Assembly (NCBI GenBank): GCA_013360585.1
Contig: JABWBH010000009.1
Span: 1-64,000, forward strand
DNA from: Phycisphaerae bacterium
GTDB taxonomy: Bacteria > Planctomycetota > Phycisphaerae > UBA1845
DNA: 64,000 nucleotides
Direction: 5' to 3'
Below are positions 1 to 8,266 of this stretch, piece by piece (positions within the stretch are counted from its first letter, which is position 1; every line of letters begins with the position of its first letter). The position numbers were made by a program, and so were the translations under genes. The notes under the pieces were generated by a model, which was not told the origin of the DNA, searched no databases, and saw nothing but the letters and a program-made list of their open reading frames with translations.

Positions 1-180
1 GAGTGGTTCGCGTACGGCGGGATCGTCGGGGTGCGCGGTGCGGAGTTGGCGCAGTTCGTCGAGGAGCGTGTCGGCGCGTTGCGTATCGGTCCCGGCGTGT
101 GCGATCGCGTTGTTCAGCCCTTTGGCGAGTGGTTCGCGTACGGCGGGATCGGCCAGATCGCTGTCGCTGAAGGTGCGCAC
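1..180 (-). repeat. 126-bp tandem repeat inside the STAND NTPase gene
   Basis: Bases 1-25 and 127-151 are identical, a spacing of 126 bp or 42 codons. They encode DPAVREPL twice, and between the copies lies a helical segment with AKGLNNAIAHAG and LLDELRQLR. The array probably continues beyond the window. The near-identity of the DNA suggests recent duplication or conversion of units. Confidence 0.8.
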
Positions 181-2802
181 CTGGACCACCAGCCCGCCCA
201 GGTCCGTGCTGTCGGCCTGACCCTGCGTCCACATGAAGGCGCCCACGGCGCGGACCTGGGCGGGCTGCGTTGTGTCCTCCAGGAGCCGCCGCCCGCGCGC
301 CCGCAGCGCCGTGATGTCGCTGCGGTTGAACTCCCGCGTACCCAGGACGGTTTGCGCGGCAGCCAGCGCGGCGGGCGCCTGCGGCGCGTGCTTCGTGGCG
401 TCGCTCGGATCGAGCAGCCCGCAGCGTTCCACGCGCGTCGGGAAGTTGTCCGCCGCATGGCGGACGAACTCGGACATGCCCAGTTCCCAGGCGCGATCCA
501 TTAGCGCCCGGGCTTCCTGCGGGTTGGTCTCCAGCCAGTCAAGGACAAAGGCCTCGCCCACAATGTCCGGCTCCAGGCGTGGGGCGAAGGTTGGCGACGC
601 CCCTGAAACGATCAGCGAGTATCTCGTGCCGCCGACCCAATCGGTCAGCGCCGGCAAACCGAGGCCAGCCGCCGAGTGAGATAGCGCTGCGGTAAGATCT
701 TTCCGCCCTTCGCGATCCTCAAGCCCCCAGCACATCGTCGCCAGGCAGGCCAGACGCGCCCATGCGGGGTGCTCGCTCTTGGGAATCTCGGCGGCAGCCA
801 GACGCTTGCGGGCGCGGTCCCATTCCTTGTTGCGGATGTACTCGACCAGGGCGTCCGCCTCGCCGTCGTGCCCAAGCTCAAACGAGCAGTGATGCTCGCG
901 CATGGCCTCGGCAGTCATGGCGACGAACAGGGGACGCAGAAGATTGTCAATCCTGAATGCGGCGATCGCAGTCTCTAAGAGGCGATCAGGCGTAATCGTG
1001 CCGCCGTACAGCTCCGCTTCTTCTGAGATGATGGCCCCAGCAGCTTCGAGGCTGACGCCCGCAAGGGGCCGCTCAATGGCGCCGGTCTGAATCCCTGACG
1101 CATGTGCCGATTTGGTCGGCTCACTCATCGCTCGCGATTCTCTGCGCAGCACGGCGAGCCAGGGCGGCTCAAGCTCCATCGCAGATCGCGCGGCGAGCGG
1201 ACCGCTCTCCGCAGCGCCGGATACGTCCGACAGGCGGCGAGGCTTGCCCGTGCCGCGCTCCAGAAGCAGGAATCGGACCTTCGATCCGAGCGGGAAGGGG
1301 ATACGGGAGTTCGCCTGCGCCCGCTGGGACAGGGTGAGGATCGCGCTGCCGATGTCTTCCGCCCGCTCGGCGACATAGTCGAAGATGATAAGCGTTCCGT
1401 TGACCTTGTTTTCCGGATTCCACTCGGCCCAGTTGGGCGCGTGGTCTTTTTGCCACCGGATAAAGCCCGCCAGCCAGTCGCGCCGTTCCAAGCAGAGTTC
1501 GAGCGCAAGCCGGCTTTTTCCGCTCCCGGCCGGGCCGGTCCACAGGGCCCACGAAAAACGGCGTTCATCGTCGAGCCAGATATTAAGCTCATCCAGTTCG
1601 GTGTCGCGTCCGACAACGGTGAGGCGCTGATTGCGGAATACGAATCGTTCCTGCTCATTGGCGGCGTCGCGCCTGGGCAGGTCCTCAAGAAAGGGCCGGA
1701 TGTGCGCGTCGAGCGTGCTCTTGATCTGGTCGAGTTTGAGCGAGATGGCTTCGAGCTTGGTCTTCACCTCCGACATGGCTTCGAGGATCAGTTCGAGCGC
1801 GGCGGAGATACTGGGTATGTGCTCGGCAAGGGTCTTGCTTTGCTCGTGGATATACGCGAGTTGTTCGCGGTCGGCGGAGAGTTGGGCGAAGGCTTCGACG
1901 GAGGATTTCGCGTCAGCCGTGGCGGCGCGGGCGGCGACGCTGGTATTGAGCTGCACGAAGGCCCGGCGCACTTCTTCCTTGTGGTCGTTGAAGCATTTGA
2001 TGAATGTGGCCATGACAGCCTGCTGCTGATCGAGGCCGCCTTGGATGGCGTTTACATCGTCCTGGAGCGCCTTCACCCCCGCGTGAGTCTCGCTCAGGAA
2101 GCGCAGCACCAGCGCGAACCACGCAGGGTCGCCTTCCGCCCCCATCGACTTAAACGTCTCGATAAGCTGCGTCGTGAAGTTTTCGTGCAGGTGACCTGCC
2201 GCATGAGCGAGCGATCCTTCGAGCGGTTCCTGACCCAGAGCGGCGCCGAACTGGCGGAGGACTTCCTTCCACTGATCCTCGCTCAGCGGCTTGCGACTGC
2301 GAAGGGTCGCGGCGTCCGTTGCGCTGAGGATCGACATGAGGGCGGTTTCATCGATCGCCTCCGCGCCGGCGGGGAGTTGAAGCTCTAGGCGGAGCGGGTC
2401 CTGCTCCAGCGTCCGCGCGATCTCCGTGAGATCCTTCTTGCCCTGGTGGGTTCTGGGGAAAGTATTCACCGCGTCGCTCAGGCAGCGTCCGATGGCCGTG
2501 TGGATCGCCCGCTGGAGGTCGTGGTTCTGCCGGCGCTGAGCGCGGCGGCGGCGGTCCTCGTCGACCTTCTGCGTCCAGCGGCTGAAGATGTCGGACAGAA
2601 AGTTGGGGATCAGCCCCTTGAGCGAGTCGCCCGCCAGGCCGACGACGCCGGCGCCCAGCGCGTCGCCCAGAAGCGGCGTCAGCACGCTCGCCAGCAACGG
2701 TGCGAGCGTCCCGCCCGAAATGACGGTGGCGGCGCCGATGACGCCGACGGCGGCGAGTTGCAGGCCGGTCGCTCGACTGATTACGGGCGGGCGCGGAGCC
2801 AT
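1..2802 (-). CDS. STAND-type P-loop NTPase with 42-residue helical repeats (3' end outside window)
   Basis: Read directly on the minus strand: one open frame of 934 codons from ATG 2802 that runs off the window edge, so the C-terminus is missing. Residues about 13-55 are hydrophobic and glycine-rich. Residues about 60-400 are mostly helical with coiled-coil character. A P-loop core follows: VVGRDTELDEL about 396-406, Walker A GPAGSGKS 423-430, Walker B LIIFDYV 471-477, and an arginine motif RFLLLER 510-516. LEPDIVGEAF (743-752) resembles the PDxxGE signature downstream of the ATPase in many STAND proteins. The last part holds tandem repeats, with DPAVREPL at 885 and again at 927. STAND proteins oligomerise on ligand sensing through C-terminal repeats, and many act in antiphage defence. 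By inference this is a sensor with a membrane-active N-terminal effector. The ligand is unknown and no partner gene adjoins it. Confidence 0.88.
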   Translation of the reverse strand, partial: MAPRPPVISRATGLQLAAVGVIGAATVISGGTLAPLLASVLTPLLGDALGAGVVGLAGDSLKGLIPNFLSDIFSRWTQKVDEDRRRRAQRRQNHDLQRAIHTAIGRCLSDAVNTFPRTHQGKKDLTEIARTLEQDPLRLELQLPAGAEAIDETALMSILSATDAATLRSRKPLSEDQWKEVLRQFGAALGQEPLEGSLAHAAGHLHENFTTQLIETFKSMGAEGDPAWFALVLRFLSETHAGVKALQDDVNAIQGGLDQQQAVMATFIKCFNDHKEEVRRAFVQLNTSVAARAATADAKSSVEAFAQLSADREQLAYIHEQSKTLAEHIPSISAALELILEAMSEVKTKLEAISLKLDQIKSTLDAHIRPFLEDLPRRDAANEQERFVFRNQRLTVVGRDTELDELNIWLDDERRFSWALWTGPAGSGKSRLALELCLERRDWLAGFIRWQKDHAPNWAEWNPENKVNGTLIIFDYVAERAEDIGSAILTLSQRAQANSRIPFPLGSKVRFLLLERGTGKPRRLSDVSGAAESGPLAARSAMELEPPWLAVLRRESRAMSEPTKSAHASGIQTGAIERPLAGVSLEAAGAIISEEAELYGGTITPDRLLETAIAAFRIDNLLRPLFVAMTAEAMREHHCSFELGHDGEADALVEYIRNKEWDRARKRLAAAEIPKSEHPAWARLACLATMCWGLEDREGRKDLTAALSHSAAGLGLPALTDWVGGTRYSLIVSGASPTFAPRLEPDIVGEAFVLDWLETNPQEARALMDRAWELGMSEFVRHAADNFPTRVERCGLLDPSDATKHAPQAPAALAAAQTVLGTREFNRSDITALRARGRRLLEDTTQPAQVRAVGAFMWTQGQADSTDLGGLVVQVRTFSDSDLADPAVREPLAKGLNNAIAHAGTDTQRADTLLDELRQLRTAHPDDPAVREPL

Positions 2803-2807
2803 GACGC

Positions 2808-2836
2808 CTGAGTATGCCGGGAAAAACACGGGATGC
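2808..2836 (-). promoter_or_regulatory. possible promoter of the STAND NTPase gene, near-leaderless
   Basis: On the minus strand TTGCAT lies 18 bp before TACTCA, and TACTCA ends only 6 bp before the ATG at 2802. If used, transcription would begin at or next to the start codon. No strong Shine-Dalgarno sequence precedes this ATG. The match to a sigma-70 consensus is weak. Confidence 0.25.
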
Positions 2837-2980
2837 AAGGACTTCGGCGCGACGGAGGCGAGGTCACCCAGGTTCAAGTCGGCGCGCAGACGATCGGACA
2901 CGCCCGTTCCGGCGCAGACATGACGATCGGGCGGCTTCCGGTTTGTCTTGGGGGGGGCTCGCGGCAAGAATCGGGTGACG

Positions 2981-4135
2981 ATGGCAGCGGGACGAGATGA
3001 ATTGAGAGCGCCGGGGCAGGCCGTTCCTTACGAAGACGAGCTTGAGGCTTCGGATTCGGCGGACGACGTGTCCGAATCCGCGGAGAACCCGTCGGAAAAT
3101 GCGGAAGACCTGGAGGATCCCGGCGACGGGGAAGGCGCGGTTCCCGAGGCGGGTCCGCAGGTGAAGCGCGTGCGCGTCCGCCGCAGCGTCGCGGGGCGGC
3201 GGCTGGACAAGTACATGCACGGGCGCTTCCCGCGCATCAGTCGCACGCTCATCCAGAAGTGGATCAAGGACGGCGAGATCACGGTCAACGACCTGCCGGC
3301 CAAGCCCAGCTACGAGCCGAAGGAAGGCGACATCGTGCGCATCGTGATCCCGCCGCCGCCGCCCTCCGAGGTGGTTCCGCAGGACATTCCGCTGGACATC
3401 CTTTATGAGGATGACTGGCTGATCGTCATCAACAAGCCGATCGGGATGGTCTGCCACCCCGCGTATGCGTCACAGACGGGCACGATCGCCAACGCGGTGG
3501 CGGGCTACGCGGAGCGCCTCAGCAAGGGGAGCGATCCGTTCCGCCCCGGCATCGTGCATCGCCTCGACAAGAACACGACCGGCGTGATGCTCATCGCCAA
3601 GTGCGACGAGGCGCATTGGCGCGTGTCGCTCCAGTTCGAGCGGCGGACGGTGAAGAAGGAGTACTTCGCCGTCGTTCACGGGCGCGTCTCGCTCGACGGC
3701 GACGTGATTCACAAACCGCTTGCTCCGCACCCGGACACGACGCAGCGCATGATCCTTCCAGGGTCGATCTACCCGCCGCGCCAGGCGATGTTCAAGGAGG
3801 CGATCACGGAATATCGCGTCCGCCGGCGCTACGCCGGCTACACCGCGGTCGATCTTTTCCCGCGCACCGGGCGCACGCACCAGCTCCGCGTCCACATGTC
3901 CAGCCTCGGGCATCCGATCGTGGGGGACCGCCTTTACGGCGGGCGGCTGGTCTCCGAGCGCGAGCTTTCGGGCGAGGGCAGCAGTCTGCCGCTCTTCGAG
4001 TTTCAGGCGCTGCACGCCCGACGCCTGCGCCTTGTGCATCCGATTCAGGAGACGCCGCTGGACATCGAGGCGCCGCTGCCGCCGCACCTGGCGCGTCTGA
4101 CGGAACTGCTCGAAGGGCACCGAAACGACCGGTAA
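2981..4135 (+). CDS. RluA-family pseudouridine synthase
   Basis: Converts specific uridines in rRNA or tRNA to pseudouridine. The 384-residue protein has an acidic, low-complexity N-terminal extension (about 1-60), an S4 RNA-binding domain (about 63-124) and the catalytic domain with the RluA motif HRLDKNTTG, whose Asp196 is the expected nucleophile. RTGRTHQLRVH near the C-terminus is the conserved motif of the same family. The ATG at 2981 was preferred to a TTG at 2948, although no clear ribosome site settles it. It is divergent from the STAND gene, with about 180 bp between them. The exact target (RluC, RluD or another) cannot be read from sequence alone. Confidence 0.93.
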   Translation: MAAGRDELRAPGQAVPYEDELEASDSADDVSESAENPSENAEDLEDPGDGEGAVPEAGPQVKRVRVRRSVAGRRLDKYMHGRFPRISRTLIQKWIKDGEITVNDLPAKPSYEPKEGDIVRIVIPPPPPSEVVPQDIPLDILYEDDWLIVINKPIGMVCHPAYASQTGTIANAVAGYAERLSKGSDPFRPGIVHRLDKNTTGVMLIAKCDEAHWRVSLQFERRTVKKEYFAVVHGRVSLDGDVIHKPLAPHPDTTQRMILPGSIYPPRQAMFKEAITEYRVRRRYAGYTAVDLFPRTGRTHQLRVHMSSLGHPIVGDRLYGGRLVSERELSGEGSSLPLFEFQALHARRLRLVHPIQETPLDIEAPLPPHLARLTELLEGHRNDR

Positions 4136-4275
4136 AGCCGTCGCCCGCGCGGAAGGCGGCAACGCCCGACAATCCCCGGTCGCTTTCGACAAATCCGTGC
4201 GCCTCGTGCGTTGCATCGGCGGCGGCGTCGCGTCAAGATGCGCCGGGTTGAGCGGTTTCTGATGAGCGAGCGGGC

Positions 4276-5178
4276 ATGAACGCGGTCGAGCTGGAGCGGA
4301 TTTCCAAGACGTTCAAGAGCGTCAAAGCGGTCGATGACCTGAGCCTGAGCGTGCCGGAAGGGTCGATCTACGGCTTCATCGGTCCGAACGGTTCGGGCAA
4401 GACGACGACGCTGCGCATGATCATGCGCATCTACTACCCGGACGCCGGGTCGGGCGCGATCCGGATTCTCGGGAACGATCACAGCGCCGCGGCCAACGAC
4501 CGGATCGGATACCTGCCGGAGGAGCGCGGGCTGTACCGCAAGATGAAGGTCCGCGATCTGCTGAAATTTTTTCTCGAATTGCACGGTCATCGGCGGAATC
4601 TTTCGGAACCGATCCGGTCCTGGCTCGCGCGGTTGCGCCTGTCCGACTGGGCGGACAAGAAGGTCGAGGCGCTTTCGAAGGGCATGAGCCAGCGGATTCA
4701 GTTCATCGCCGCGGTGGTTCACTCGCCGAGGCTGCTGATCCTCGACGAACCGTTCTCCGGGTTGGACCCGGTGAGCACGGAGGACTTGCGCGAGGCGATC
4801 CTCGAGCTGCGCCGCAACGGCGCGACGGTTCTTTTTTCGACGCACGACATGCACATGGCCGAGAAAATGTGCGACTACGTGCTGATGATCTACCAGGGCC
4901 GGAAAGTGCTGGACGGCACGCTGGAGTCGATCCAGGCGCGCTACGGCGCGGACACGCTGCGCGTCGCGGTGGAAGGGAACGGGCAAAGTCTCGCTTCGTT
5001 GCCGGGGGTCGAGCGCGTCGCGGATTTCGGGCGCCTGGCGGAACTGAAAATGCGCGACGGGACCGACCCGCAGCGCGTGCTTGAAGCGTTGATCGCCCGC
5101 GGGCGCGTCACCCACTTCGAACTGACGAGGCCCACGCTGCACGACATCTTCGTCCGCATCGCGCGACCGAAGGAGTGA
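4276..5178 (+). CDS. ABC transporter ATP-binding protein (NatA-like)
   Basis: Cytoplasmic ATPase of an ABC-2 type exporter. The 300-residue protein has Walker A GPNGSGKT (36-43), signature LSKGM (133-137), Walker B LLILDEP (153-159) and an H-loop in STHDMH. The C-terminal 80 residues fit the DUF4162-like extension of NatA-type ATPases. The next gene on the same strand encodes the matching permease, separated by about 130 bp that hold a heptad repeat and a hairpin. The pair matches the NatAB class of sodium or drug export systems. Substrate is not predictable. Confidence 0.93.
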   Translation: MNAVELERISKTFKSVKAVDDLSLSVPEGSIYGFIGPNGSGKTTTLRMIMRIYYPDAGSGAIRILGNDHSAAANDRIGYLPEERGLYRKMKVRDLLKFFLELHGHRRNLSEPIRSWLARLRLSDWADKKVEALSKGMSQRIQFIAAVVHSPRLLILDEPFSGLDPVSTEDLREAILELRRNGATVLFSTHDMHMAEKMCDYVLMIYQGRKVLDGTLESIQARYGADTLRVAVEGNGQSLASLPGVERVADFGRLAELKMRDGTDPQRVLEALIARGRVTHFELTRPTLHDIFVRIARPKE

Positions 5179-5225
5179 ACGTTGAAAGTCGAAAACTGAA
5201 AGTCGAACGTTGAAGCGTTGAAACG
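5177..5225 (+). repeat. heptad tandem repeat, GAANNNN units
   Basis: Starting within the stop codon of the ABC ATPase gene are the consecutive 7-bp units GAACGTT, GAAAGTC, GAAAACT, GAAAGTC, GAACGTT and GAAGCGT, then a degenerate end. Period 7 is clear by eye. It resembles the short tandemly repeated repetitive (STRR) heptamers known from cyanobacteria. A similar series lies inside the symporter gene at 51372-51415. Confidence 0.75.
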
Positions 5226-5251
5226 GAGCATCAAACACCTGGGCGAACCGT

Positions 5252-5272
5252 AGGGCGGGCCTCGCCCGCCGC
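5252..5272. repeat. short intergenic hairpin, GGCGGGC-CTC-GCCCGCC
   Basis: A 7-bp perfect stem with a CTC loop lies between the ABC ATPase and permease genes. No T-run follows, so it is more likely a dispersed hairpin element than a terminator. Related hairpins occur elsewhere in the window. Confidence 0.5.
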
Positions 5273-5305
5273 CCGAACCGTGAACCTTAATCCCGATCTC
5301 ACTTC

Positions 5306-6661
5306 ATGACCCGCAAAACAATTGTCATCGCCGTCCGCGAGTACCAGGCCGCGATCCGGACCAAGACGTTCATCGTCTCGCTGATCCTGATGCCCGTCTT
5401 CATGGGCGGCAGCATCGGCGTGCAGGTTCTGCTGCGGGACAAGGTGGACACGGCGGACAAGCGGATCGCGCTGGTGGACTGCACGGGTCGGCTGGCCGGG
5501 GCGATTCTCGCTGACGCCGAGCGCCGCAACGATATCGGCATTTTCCAGGGAGAAGGTGCGGAACGGAAGCAGACGCAGCCCCGTTTCGTGTTCGAGTCGG
5601 TCGCCCCTCCCGCTGAAACTTCTCCGGATGCGCTGAAGGCGTTGACGCTGGAGCTGTCCGACCGGGTTCGCAAGCGGGAGCTTTTCGCCTTTGCGATCAT
5701 CCCGGCGGACACCATCTCCCACGCCGCCTCCTCCACCGCCGCATCGTCGCCGGCGCCTCCCGCCGCAATCGCCTATCACAGCAACAGCCCGACGTATGAC
5801 GACGTCCGCCGCTGGCTGACCAGCGTCCTCACGAAGCACACGCATGAGGCGCGCCTGTCGGATGCGAACGTGGATACGAAGCTGGTCATGAACGCGCTTT
5901 CGCCGCTGATCGTGGACAACCTCGGTCTGGTTTCGCGCGAAGTCACCGGCGAGATCAAGGCCGCCGAGAAGACCAGCGAACTGGCGACGCTGTTCATCGC
6001 CTTCGGACTGCTGATGCTGATGTTCATGGTGGTGATGATCTCCGCCCAGCCGCTGCTTCAGAGTGTGCTGGAGGAGAAGATGCAGCGGATTGCGGAGGTG
6101 CTCATCGCGTGCGCGTCGCCGTTCGAGTTGATGATGGGCAAACTGCTCGGCACGGCGGGCGTGTCACTGACGATCGTATGCGTGTACCTGCTCGGCGGGC
6201 TTTTTGCGATGGAGCGCCTCGGCGTGGCCGGTCTGTTCCCGAAGCACCTGATCGGCTGGTTCATCCTGTATCAGTGCCTGGCGGTGCTGATGTTCGGGTC
6301 GATGTTCAGCGCGGTCGGCGCTGCGGTGAACGACCTCAAGGAAGCGCAGAATCTCGTCACGCCGCTGATGCTCGTCGTCATCGTGCCGTTGTTCATCTGG
6401 GTCAACGTGGCCAAGGAGCCGAATGTGAGCTTCTCGGTGATCGCGTCGTTCTTCCCCTTCGCCACACCGATGCTGATGATTGTAAGGATGGCGGTGCCTC
6501 CGGGGGTGCCCGCGTGGCAGCCGGCGGTCGGCGCGCTGGGCGTGCTGGCGACGACGGTGGCTTGCGTTTTCGCGGCGGGGCGCGTCTTCCGCATCGGGAT
6601 CCTGATGCAGGGGAAGGCTCCGAAGCTGCGCGAGTTGATCGGGTGGATGTTGCGCGGATGA
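5306..6661 (+). CDS. ABC-2 type transporter permease (NatB-like)
   Basis: Membrane subunit expected to pair with the ATPase just upstream. The 451-residue protein begins with a basic stretch and a first membrane helix (about 21-43). A large extracytoplasmic domain follows (about 45-225), then a cluster of hydrophobic helices from about residue 230, including LFIAFGLLMLMFMVVMISAQ. One TM helix, a long loop and five or six C-terminal helices is the layout of NatB and related ABC-2 exporters. The sequence after the first C-terminal helix (LQSVLEEKMQRIAEVL) is typical of this family. The role, export of an ion or small molecule, follows from family and context. Confidence 0.9.
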   Translation: MTRKTIVIAVREYQAAIRTKTFIVSLILMPVFMGGSIGVQVLLRDKVDTADKRIALVDCTGRLAGAILADAERRNDIGIFQGEGAERKQTQPRFVFESVAPPAETSPDALKALTLELSDRVRKRELFAFAIIPADTISHAASSTAASSPAPPAAIAYHSNSPTYDDVRRWLTSVLTKHTHEARLSDANVDTKLVMNALSPLIVDNLGLVSREVTGEIKAAEKTSELATLFIAFGLLMLMFMVVMISAQPLLQSVLEEKMQRIAEVLIACASPFELMMGKLLGTAGVSLTIVCVYLLGGLFAMERLGVAGLFPKHLIGWFILYQCLAVLMFGSMFSAVGAAVNDLKEAQNLVTPLMLVVIVPLFIWVNVAKEPNVSFSVIASFFPFATPMLMIVRMAVPPGVPAWQPAVGALGVLATTVACVFAAGRVFRIGILMQGKAPKLRELIGWMLRG

Positions 6662-7241
6662 CCGTCCGGCCGCCTCGGCATCAGGCCGCGAGAGCATCCC
6701 GAGGAAGGGACCGATCGACAGGGGAATGTCCCCGGTGCCGTGATGAAAGTGACCGTGGTGGGGCGTCAATTCAACCCCGAGCGTAGACTCTTCAGAGCCT
6801 GTCCCGGAACCGAAGGGTCGAACGCGGAAGATGGTCACCCTCAGTGAACTGACCGGAAATCCGTGGTTCCGCCCGGACTGAAGTCGGCTGCTTACCGGGT
6901 TCCGGGATGGATTCTAGGACTTCCGTCCTCTGCACCGGACGGAACAATCACCCCCGAAAACGAGATGTCCCGGGCGGAAGCAGGACAGGAGGTCGCCCCC
7001 GCAGGGTCCGAAGATTGACCGCGGTGCGACCGCGCATAAAGTAATCGCCCGAGCCTGACGACAACTGCCGGTGAAGCCCGGCTTGAAAGGACGACGCGCC
7101 GGGCATGCTGCGGGAACCGAGGGCGGGCGATCACGCTAACCGCGTGCTTCCGCGCGGCATCTTAAAGGAATCCCGGACTTCGTCCGGCGCAGCGGCGTCG
7201 GAGGGAGGTTCGGAGACGGCGGCGTCGGGAGTCGGTGCATC
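6662..7241. other. 580-bp intergenic stretch, no gene recognised
   Basis: No convincing coding frame was found. It holds several small hairpins, for example GGGGA-ATG-TCCCC near 6722 and CCGGAC-TTC-GTCCGG near 7173. No known RNA family was recognised. It may contain the 3' end of the permease mRNA and the promoter of the lipoprotein gene at 7242. Confidence 0.4.
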
Positions 7242-8045
7242 ATGAACACGGTTTTACGCAGAGTCGGGGGCGGCTTGCTGGCGGCGGGAATGTTGCTCGG
7301 CGCGACCGGTTGTGCGGATCCGGGCACGCAGCGTCGCGAGAAGTTCGGCAAGACGTTTTACCTTGACGGCGCGGGCAACCTGGGGTTCGGAGCGTCGGAC
7401 GTGCCGGCGGGGCTGCGGCGTGCCGGGTACCGCGGGGACGTTGAGATCTACATGTGGACGACGTCGCTGAACCCGCTGGTGGACCAGCTCAACATTCCGG
7501 CGGCGCGGTTCCGGGCGTCGGTGCTGGCGGACAAGATCATCGCCTATCAGAAGCAGCATCCTGACAATGAAATCAACGTGATCGCGCTGTCGGCGGGCAC
7601 GGGGGTGGCGACCTGGGCGATCGAGGAGCTGAAGGGGCGGGCGAAGGTCAACAACCTGATCCTCCTGGGGTCTTCCCTGTCGAATGATTACGACGTGTCG
7701 ACGGCCCTTCAGAACATGAAGGGGCGGATTTACGTTTATTACTCGCCGAATGACGCCGTCCTCGAGATCGTGAAACTCGTGGGGACGATCGACGGGAAGC
7801 GCGGCGTCCCGTCCGTCGGGCAGGTGGGTCTCAAGCCGCCGTCGGGGCAGGAGAGCCGCGTCGTCAACATCGGGTGGAACGAGGAGTGGACGCGCTTCGG
7901 TTGGGCGGGGACGCACACGGACTGCACCAGCGGACAGTTCGTTCAGGTGCAGATATCGAAGCACATTGTCGCGCCGGTCGGAACGGCATCCACCGGCGAA
8001 ACCCCGGGTCCGCCTCGTCGCAGCTACCGAGCGTCGAGCCGGTAG
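7242..8045 (+). CDS. putative lipoprotein with alpha/beta-hydrolase-like triad
   Basis: 267 residues. A basic N-terminus and hydrophobic stretch end in a lipobox (GATGC, Cys24), so the product is probably lipidated and exported. The body looks like an alpha/beta-hydrolase fold: a nucleophile-elbow-like IALSAG with Ser117, an Asp in YYSPNDAV (Asp171) and a His in GTHTD (His225), spaced as in a Ser-Asp-His triad. The first Gly of GxSxG is Ala here, so activity is uncertain. The gene stands alone, with 580 bp before it and a convergent gene after it. Substrate unknown. Confidence 0.75.
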   Translation: MNTVLRRVGGGLLAAGMLLGATGCADPGTQRREKFGKTFYLDGAGNLGFGASDVPAGLRRAGYRGDVEIYMWTTSLNPLVDQLNIPAARFRASVLADKIIAYQKQHPDNEINVIALSAGTGVATWAIEELKGRAKVNNLILLGSSLSNDYDVSTALQNMKGRIYVYYSPNDAVLEIVKLVGTIDGKRGVPSVGQVGLKPPSGQESRVVNIGWNEEWTRFGWAGTHTDCTSGQFVQVQISKHIVAPVGTASTGETPGPPRRSYRASSR

Positions 8046-8266
8046 AGCCGGTTCGGCCGCGCGAGCGCGTTTTTTCCCCTGCGCCTCCCTCGGCCGCCGA
8101 TATTCGGTGCTCTGGAGGTTCCGTCGTCACGACGCGACGTGCGTTCGGGGCGGGGAGAGTCGGCCGCCCCTGCGAGGCGGAACCCCTCGCCTCAACATTT
8201 CGCAAGATCGTCTGCTTCCACGAACGCAATGCCGGACAACCGGAGTCGCCGGAGCCCAGCCGCCGC

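Noticed and set aside
1102-2388. 428-codon open frame on the plus strand
   Set aside because: It is antisense to the STAND NTPase, whose Walker motifs are clear on the other strand.
6662-7241. RNase P RNA, tmRNA or 6S RNA in the long gap
   Set aside because: None of their conserved cores could be found on either strand.
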